Shown here one piece after another: positions 43,541 through 64,000 of a stretch of 64,000 nt of DNA. Under the pieces are notes generated by a model. That model was given only the letters and a program-made list of their open reading frames with translations, was not told the DNA's origin and made no database searches. Every line of letters starts with the position of its first letter. Position 1 is the stretch's first letter. This DNA comes from Chrysopilus asiliformis (Eukaryota; Arthropoda; Insecta; Diptera; Rhagionidae). The DNA lies in assembly GCA_964034945.1 (NCBI GenBank), contig OZ035962.1, forward strand, positions 29,663,943 through 29,727,942. The letters run 5' to 3'. The translations under genes and the position numbers were made by a program.

Positions 43541-44352
43541 TTTTCGCAATTTATTCAGGAGATAAACTCTGTGCACAGGAAATAAGATTCGGAAGGTGTT
43601 ATTTAACCACTTTGTTTTTAGACTTAACTATTAATAGTGCACCAAATGATGTCAATAAATATTTTTCAAAGTCCGCAGAGCGAAGATATCAAACAATCTA
43701 CTTTCGAGAAAAGAATACAAACAGATGATTGTCAAGTAGTTTAGAAAAATTCTGCTGTATCGCTGGTGTCGAAATTTGAAATTTGGCGTTTTCGTATACT
43801 TTAAAAATTCCGGACATGTTGCTCAGACATTTTTGATATGAATTACATTTGTTAGTCTGTAATGGAGGTATTGACGCGTTTCTGTAAATATTTTGGTTTT
43901 TCTTGACGGCATTTTCAATTTTTCGCATTTTTTCTTTTATAAATGGTTTCTATTATTTATCACTTTTATTAAAAACTAAAGCATTAAATATTTTATTCGT
44001 TAAACTCTCGATTTCTTTCTCGTTTTTCTATTAATAACGATGTCTTTTAGAAAGTTCTAACAACAAATTACATTTCTATTAGTTATTAGTATTAAACGAT
44101 GTTTATATTTATTTTAAAATATTAAATTCATTAATGAACTTTGTATAAGAAAACAATACACATAATTCAGCCAATCAAAGTTTTTATCTTATCACTTAAG
44201 CTTTGTGAAAAACCATCTTTATACTGATTTTGTGCAATTCAAGATTTATAATAATTTGGATTTGAATAGAATAGTGTGTTTTTAAATAGCAAACCCATTA
44301 ATTTCTTTGATATTTTTAGACAAAATAAAAATACTAAAAGACTGATTTGACC
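43541..44352. promoter_or_regulatory. Divergent upstream region of UGP and Got1 (alternative exon)
   Basis: 812 bp separate the UGP first-exon ATG (minus) from the upstream Got1-type first exon (plus). AT-rich, no convincing ORF. A splice-acceptor-like TATTTTTAG at 44311-44319 precedes the 44353 ATG, so a non-coding exon may start further left. Confidence 0.4.
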
Positions 44353-44464
44353 ATGAGTGGATTTTTTTCGAAATTAGAACGTGGTGCACGAGTGGAAATT
44401 TACGAGCTAAAAGCCAATGTTCTTAAAGACACATTCCCTGGAAAAGTAGACGGTGGATCTGGAA
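44353..44464 (+). CDS. Got1: Alternative first exon of aspartate aminotransferase (copy A)
   Basis: Starts ACCATGAGTGG and encodes 37 codons plus one base, ending at a GTAAGT donor in the same phase (1) as the main first exon. It would therefore splice in frame to exon 2 at 59029. The peptide (MSGFFSKLERGARVEIYELK...) aligns with the canonical N-terminus. Where the enzyme has KVNLGVG-AYR this version gives KVDGGSG-TYR, changing three residues of a highly conserved active-site loop. It could make an isoform with altered activity, or be a decaying duplicate that still keeps its frame. Transcription is not shown by the sequence. Confidence 0.6.
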
Positions 44465-44847
44465 GTAAGTACAGAACACTTTTATTTATTTTTTTAATTT
44501 ACGAGCAATACTGGAGTTAATTTTTGTCATTAATTTCTTGTTTACTAACCACTTTGAAATTCGTACACAGTTTTCAAGTTTTTTTTTTTGTATACCTACA
44601 AAGTTTTTATTGCAATCTCATGAAAGTTTTACTGAATTTTGAATAAATCTAGATATTCAAAAGAAGATAATTTTACGTATCTAATCAAAATTTGTTATCT
44701 TATCAATCATGGGGTTTAATGAAAGTCAATTTTATTTTAAATTATGGTAATTAAACCACATTTTCATATTACTGAAAAAAAATGTTGTGATTTTACGTGT
44801 CTAATTCAAGTTTTGTTAATATTATGAAAATAAACTAAATAATAATA

Positions 44848-44955
44848 ACGATTGGATTATCTTCAAAATTCGATCGTAGGGCCAGAGTCGAAATTTGTGA
44901 ATTAAAAGCTAACATGCTTAAAAATCCATTTTCTGCTAAAGTCGATGGTGGTTTT
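44848..44955 (+). pseudogene. Decayed third copy of the aspartate aminotransferase first exon (copy B)
   Basis: An open stretch reading RARVEICELKANMLKNPFSA aligns closely with copy A (GARVEIYELKANVLKDTFPG). The expected ATG is ACG and the GTAAGT donor is lost (sequence continues TTTTCGCACTTC). It is more similar to copy A than to the canonical exon, so it probably arose from copy A. Confidence 0.65.
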
Positions 44956-45125
44956 CGCACTTCTTTTTTTTTGATGAAAATTACTTTTATTTAAATAAAA
45001 TAGTGTTAAATAATATACTTTAGCAAAAACTTTAGCAATTCAATTTTTTTTCTGATACAATCTAAATTTTTTTTAATTTAACTGTTTGTAAAGTTCTAAG
45101 TTTTATGCGAAAAATCTGGGCATTA

Positions 45126-45520
45126 AGCCTAGTACGCAGTTCGAGTAAAATGAAATTTTAACGCGGTCTCCAAATTGGCACATTAAAACCGAAGTAAAAA
45201 CTGTTTGTGGAGAAAAAACATTGACAGCCGAGCACACACAATTAAAAAACCACACTCGTTAAGAAAACTGGAAACAGAACCTCTATTATTTTCATCTGTC
45301 AAATTTTTACCTCGAATTTAATGTACCGAACAGTTAAAATGCTGGTAAAATCAAGTGGAGACTTTCTACACCATCTAGTGAGGCAACATTGCAACATGAG
45401 TTTTTCACATCATTTTACCAGCGAACTGCGTACCGCTTGGTAAAATTTCTGAGGTTAAATTTAAGCGCAGTGTTAAATTTGTATGGAAAATTTCATTTTA
45501 CTCGAACTGCGTACTACGCT
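45126..45520. mobile_element. Harbinger-like MITE between Got1 first exons
   Basis: Ends AGCCTAGTACGCAGTTCGAG and the complementary CTCGAACTGCGTACTACGCT, flanked by TTA at 45123-45125 and 45521-45523. The terminal arms extend to about 35 bp (AAAATGAAATTTTA inside). 395 bp, no ORF. Confidence 0.78.
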
Positions 45521-46086
45521 TTAGCTATAAAATACTTTTGCGGTCAAGAATATCAATTTTAGAAAGAATAGAGTGATTTTTCAGAATTGTTTTGATGGGG
45601 TTAAAAAAAATAACTTGTTGAAAGAAAAAAATGGACTAGTCTAATTATTTTAACAATTTTCGTAATTAAAATCGTATGCCAAAATATTTGTTCGTAATTT
45701 AAGTCATAATCTTTGGCATACACACAAGTCTACCTTTATTTTACTTTTTAGGTTTTTGAGATTTAAATTGCTTAAAAAAACATTTTGAATTTTTTCTACG
45801 AAAATTTGAATATAAATTTTGACGTTGGCGGGTGGTCAAATTAGGAACTAGTTTTCACGAAGAATATAGCAGCTCTGATGCTGGGAAACGGAACTACAAT
45901 CATCCAGAAGCACAGAAATAGAAATCTACATCAAACCAAAATAGCCATATTGCACACAGATAACGGTACATTTAGGAATTTTCGTAGCCATGTAGCGCCC
46001 TAAAGAATTCGCGGCGACAGTAGAAACCACTTGACATTGAATTGATCTGGTTATAAATTTGGGGTTTTTCCAATTCGATTTCGTAG

Positions 46087-46192
46087 TGTTCAGTTTCATC
46101 TAATTGTTTTCGCAATTTAGCGGTTTCTTACTGTTATTCAGTGGATATCTCAAATTTTACGTTGAATTGCTGCAGAAAAATCGAAATTCAAG
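46087..46192 (+). promoter_or_regulatory. Probable Got1 core promoter/5' untranslated region
   Basis: A TCAGTT arthropod initiator lies at 46090-46095, about 100 bases before the canonical ATG at 46193. No TATA box at the right distance was seen. Weak evidence. Confidence 0.3.
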
Positions 46193-61526
<15,334 letters not shown>

Positions 61527-62040
61527 CTCATTAGCAAAACTAAATTACTCATTTTTTTTTACTTTCGAAATGTTATTGTAAAGTTATGAAATTTATGAAA
61601 TGCGCTTAGATTTTGTTAAACAATTAATTGGCGAAAACTCAATAGTTTTAAATGGTAAAAATTGCCACATTGTTATTGAAAATTCTCTAATTGAAATGTG
61701 AACTAAAATTAAGCTAAAACCTATTTGATATTTATAAGTCGTAAAGTTCTTGGAACTCTGTTAACATTTGTAGACAATATATATATATTTTTGTTTTCAA
61801 ATGATATTTACCGACGCAACGAAAGGAAGAAAGCATTTTTATGGAACAACATTTGCATTTTTTCCAAAAACAATTTACTTGTGTAATTTTCACAAATGCA
61901 TTTTTTGTTTTAAGATTTTAGTTCAAGTTTAAATAAAAGTATTGAAAAAAGAAACTCAGTTTTTTTTTGTTCTTTAATTTATAGATGTTGTTTAATAATT
62001 TCAGATTTAGAATCGTTATTTTTAACAAAAAATTATAAAT
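61527..62040 (+). other. Got1 3' untranslated region and downstream
   Basis: AT-rich; a plausible polyadenylation signal AATAAA lies at 61932-61938, about 410 bases after the stop. Confidence 0.5.
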
Positions 62041-62049
62041 AGTAATAAT

Positions 62050-62074
62050 CTCGCGGTAGTGCTAGTACCGCGAG
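62050..62074. repeat. Perfect 9-bp hairpin CTCGCGGTA/TACCGCGAG
   Basis: GC-rich palindrome with a 7-base loop in otherwise AT-rich DNA downstream of Got1. Confidence 0.6.
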
Positions 62075-62155
62075 AGCAACAAACACAAATAAAATATTAT
62101 CCCGGTTGTATGAGTAAATTATTTCAAATTCTGTTATTGTCATAGTCACACTTAA

Positions 62156-62399
62156 ATGCGATTTAGAAGATTCTGGCAATTGGTTTTGTCGAGTTTTATT
62201 TTGAATTTTGTTATCAATGCACTAACCGTAGTCACTGTTAGAATTAATCCATTGTTATACTTTTTTCTCTCTGTTAGTCTTCATCTAGCATTCTTACAAT
62301 AAAGTACATTGTTGAATTGAGCTCTGCTCGCGTTTTATTTAACAGGTTTATGTTAATAAAATCTTTGCTTTCAATACTTGTGATGTTCCTGACAGCTAA
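62156..62399 (+). other. Micro-ORF locus with an intron-like segment
   Basis: Reading straight through, 62156-62302 encodes 48 hydrophobic codons (MRFRRFWQLVLSSFILNF...). If a GT-AG segment 62183-62345 (163 bp) is removed, 62156-62182 plus 62346-62399 gives a 26-residue ORF ending at a TAA. That shorter form exists as a contiguous copy at 62773-62853. Whether either is translated is unknown. Confidence 0.35.
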
Positions 62400-62400
62400 G

Positions 62401-62452
62401 AGTTAGATAGGGTTTCGACTTATCCAGAGTCTGGCTTATACAGGTTTCACTG
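62401..62452. mobile_element. Solo pogo/Tigger-like end
   Basis: Read on the minus strand, TACAGTGAAACCTGTATAAG begins here and resembles pogo/Tigger termini. No partner end was found nearby. Confidence 0.35.
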
Positions 62453-62572
62453 TAAATGCATATTAGTGATAGGTGTTCAAATCGATATGGCTTCAAGTTT
62501 TTTTTACCATATTAGTACCAACCTATTTTACCAACGTAGAGTACCATGCAGTGACCCATAGTCACTATATAA

Positions 62573-62769
62573 AAAAAACATAACAAAAGCTATAATTGCC
62601 TATCTGGCAATCATTGGAGACCCGTATGGTGATATTCGTATCAAAATTCGAACAGTTATACCAAAATTCCACTTTGAAGTCTAAACTTTCCAATAAGATT
62701 TTTTAAAATTTATTCCAATCGGATTTTGATGTATGGGAGTTTTATGTAGAATCATATCCTAAATAACTT
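62573..62769 (-). repeat. ATACCC-headed dispersed repeat, copy D (truncated, inverted)
   Basis: Only the last about 200 bases of the repeat, on the minus strand, starting after a T-rich tail and ending abruptly at AAATAACTTTT. The micro-ORF copy follows without a gap. Confidence 0.7.
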
Positions 62770-62772
62770 TTA

Positions 62773-62853
62773 ATGCGATTTAGAAGATTCTGGCAATTGG
62801 TTTATGTTAATAAAATCTTTGCTTTCAATACTTGTGATGTTCCTGACAGCTAA
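62773..62853 (+). pseudogene. Intron-less copy of the micro-ORF
   Basis: 81 bases, ATG to TAA, identical over the visible length to 62156-62182 joined to 62346-62399. Similarity stops within a base or two of the start and stop codons. Confidence 0.5.
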
Positions 62854-63165
62854 AAGCGCTATTGCTAAATCATTCTGATTTTTCACAATTCCTGAAATTA
62901 TTGCAGTTTCAGACTTTTTACCTTTTGGCACAGTAGTTTTGGATATTTTAAAGATAATCTAACAAAGGAATACTTTCAGGCCTACCCTACCCTATTGTTA
63001 TTTATCACTAAATGTTTGTGTAATTTTGTTTGCCACGATTCTAAACTTGTCGAAATATTTCCTAAAAAACGTTACATCAAAATTTCTAGAATCGCAAGTT
63101 ACAGGGTTTCATGTTCAGACATAAATACATTAATGTTTTTGTATAAAATAGTATAAAATTAATTA
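62854..63165. other. AT-rich spacer
   Basis: No gene or element recognised. Confidence 0.4.
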
Positions 63166-63691
63166 TCTATATATATAAAAATGGATGTTTGTCTGTTTGT
63201 CTGTCTGTCTGTCTGTGTGTTTGTGATTACAAAACTCAAAAACTACTGGACCGATTTTTACGCGGTTTTTTGCAAAATGATCTGCGTTGCCAGGAGCAGG
63301 TTTTTAGCTATGTAGATTTTCAAAATTCGAAACGGAAGGTCCTGTAAGGATAATGAAAATATCCTTTTTCCCATTTCTCCCCGGAAAAATTTGCATTATG
63401 GGGGTTTTGGGGTCGCTGATCACGAATTCGGTATTAGATTTTCAAAATTCGAAACGGAAGGTCCTGTAAGGATAACGCAAATATCCTTTTTCCCGTTTTT
63501 ACCCGGAAAAATCGGCATAAGGGGGTTTTTGAGGTCGCTGATCACGAATCTGGAGTTGGAATTTCAAAATTCGAAACGGAAGGTCCTGCAAGGATAACAT
63601 TTTTTCCCAAAACTTTTTAAGTTATTTATGGTTTTTTGGCATTCTAAAATTTATACAAAAAACTTTTAGCTGCCAACGTAGGGTCTGCTAG
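63166..63691 (+). mobile_element. Helitron-like non-autonomous element
   Basis: Begins TCTATATATATAAAAATGG after an A and ends GGGTCTGCTAG before a T. This is the 5'-TC, CTAG-3' and A/T insertion pattern of Helitrons. The 5' part has a TGTCTGTC tract and the phrase ACTCAAAAACTACTGGACCG seen in insect Helitron-type repeats. It contains three tandem units of about 122 bp. No ORF for Rep/helicase. Confidence 0.65.
63321..63600 (+). repeat. Tandem repeat, period about 122 bp, inside the Helitron-like element
   Basis: The block CAAAATTCGAAACGGAAGG recurs at 63321, 63443 and 63565, with CGCTGATCACGAAT between units. Confidence 0.8.
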
Positions 63692-64000
63692 TCTATTATA
63701 TAATAGGATTGCGTGTGTGTCTTTCTGTGCGAACCACTGAATCGAGTTGGACGAAAATTTCAGGGGAGTTTAAAATAATAAAGGAATGTTTTTCTGCATT
63801 AAAAATTTATCCCATAATCCTATCTCCTACTATTTGTTGACTCGTTTGTGGAAATTCGAATCAATTTTAACAGTATTGTAAATATTAAATAACTAACTAG
63901 CTTGTTGGAAATGTTATGTAACTAATTAAAAATTTTTGAAAAAAAAATCGTATGCATTTAGGACTTCCATGTCGAATATTGAAATTCTAAAAAACGAACG
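63692..64000 (+). other. Possible second Helitron-like start and spacer to window end
   Basis: Directly after the first element comes TCTATTATATAATAGG, whose CTATTATATAATAG is a perfect palindrome, followed by a GTGTGTCTTTCTGTGCGAACC stretch. It resembles another repeat of the same style; the rest is AT-rich with nothing recognised. Confidence 0.35.

Noticed and set aside
43698..43928. Frame MRKIENAVKK... considered as the UGP first exon
   Set aside because: No donor in the phase needed by the 38015 exon; 43540-43520 fits in phase and length.

Overview
The window is AT-rich, intron-containing animal DNA. It looks like an insect and probably a non-Drosophila fly (nematoceran type). The evidence is spliced genes with GT-AG introns and recognisable insect/metazoan orthologues, a Ty3/gypsy retrotransposon, and many hAT-, Harbinger-, pogo/mariner- and Helitron-like short elements. 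The species assignment is inference; the gene assignments rest on protein motifs read from the sequence.

Positions 1-21695 are a head-to-tail array of one minus-strand LTR retrotransposon in the order LTR (partial), gag-pol, LTR, gag-pol, LTR, with a repeat period of about 10.6 kb. The two copies are almost identical. Each carries a gag ORF and a -1-shifted pol ORF (protease, reverse transcriptase, RNase H, integrase) joined by a G GGA AAC slip site, and no env. Both copies carry the same nest: an 1.84-kb hAT-like element with an 8-bp target duplication, holding a second 468-bp hAT-like element and two smaller foldback elements. So the nest is older than the tandem duplication.

From 21696 onward come host genes. 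A secreted, extremely Asp/Glu-rich protein lies on the minus strand (22600-24075, three coding exons). After a 5.7-kb stretch with no recognised gene there is a head-to-head pair: Blos3, a BLOC-1 subunit (29775-30554, minus, five exons), and an ADISSP/C20orf27 homologue (31234-33220, plus, two exons). Next is UDP-glucose pyrophosphorylase, UGP (34508-43540, minus, nine coding exons including a seven-codon first exon beyond a 5.5-kb intron). UGP is divergent from cytosolic aspartate aminotransferase, Got1 (46193-61526, plus, ten exons).

Got1 has two further copies of its first exon upstream: an apparently intact alternative (44353-44464) and a decayed one (about 44848-44955). Its 12.7-kb first intron holds two intact, intronless, minus-strand genes (50029-50811 and 57461-58228). 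They are paralogous type I membrane proteins of a family I do not recognise.

UGP and Got1 sit at the UDP-sugar and amino-acid/malate-shuttle branches of central metabolism. Blos3 acts in lysosome-related organelle biogenesis. I see no sign that these neighbours form a functional cluster. Introns and spacers are full of short inverted-repeat elements (several with TTA target duplications), a dispersed repeat with an ATACCC...GGGTAT head, a tRNA-like SINE and a Helitron-like element near the right end. Downstream of Got1 a tiny ORF exists once with, and once exactly without, a GT-AG-bounded segment.
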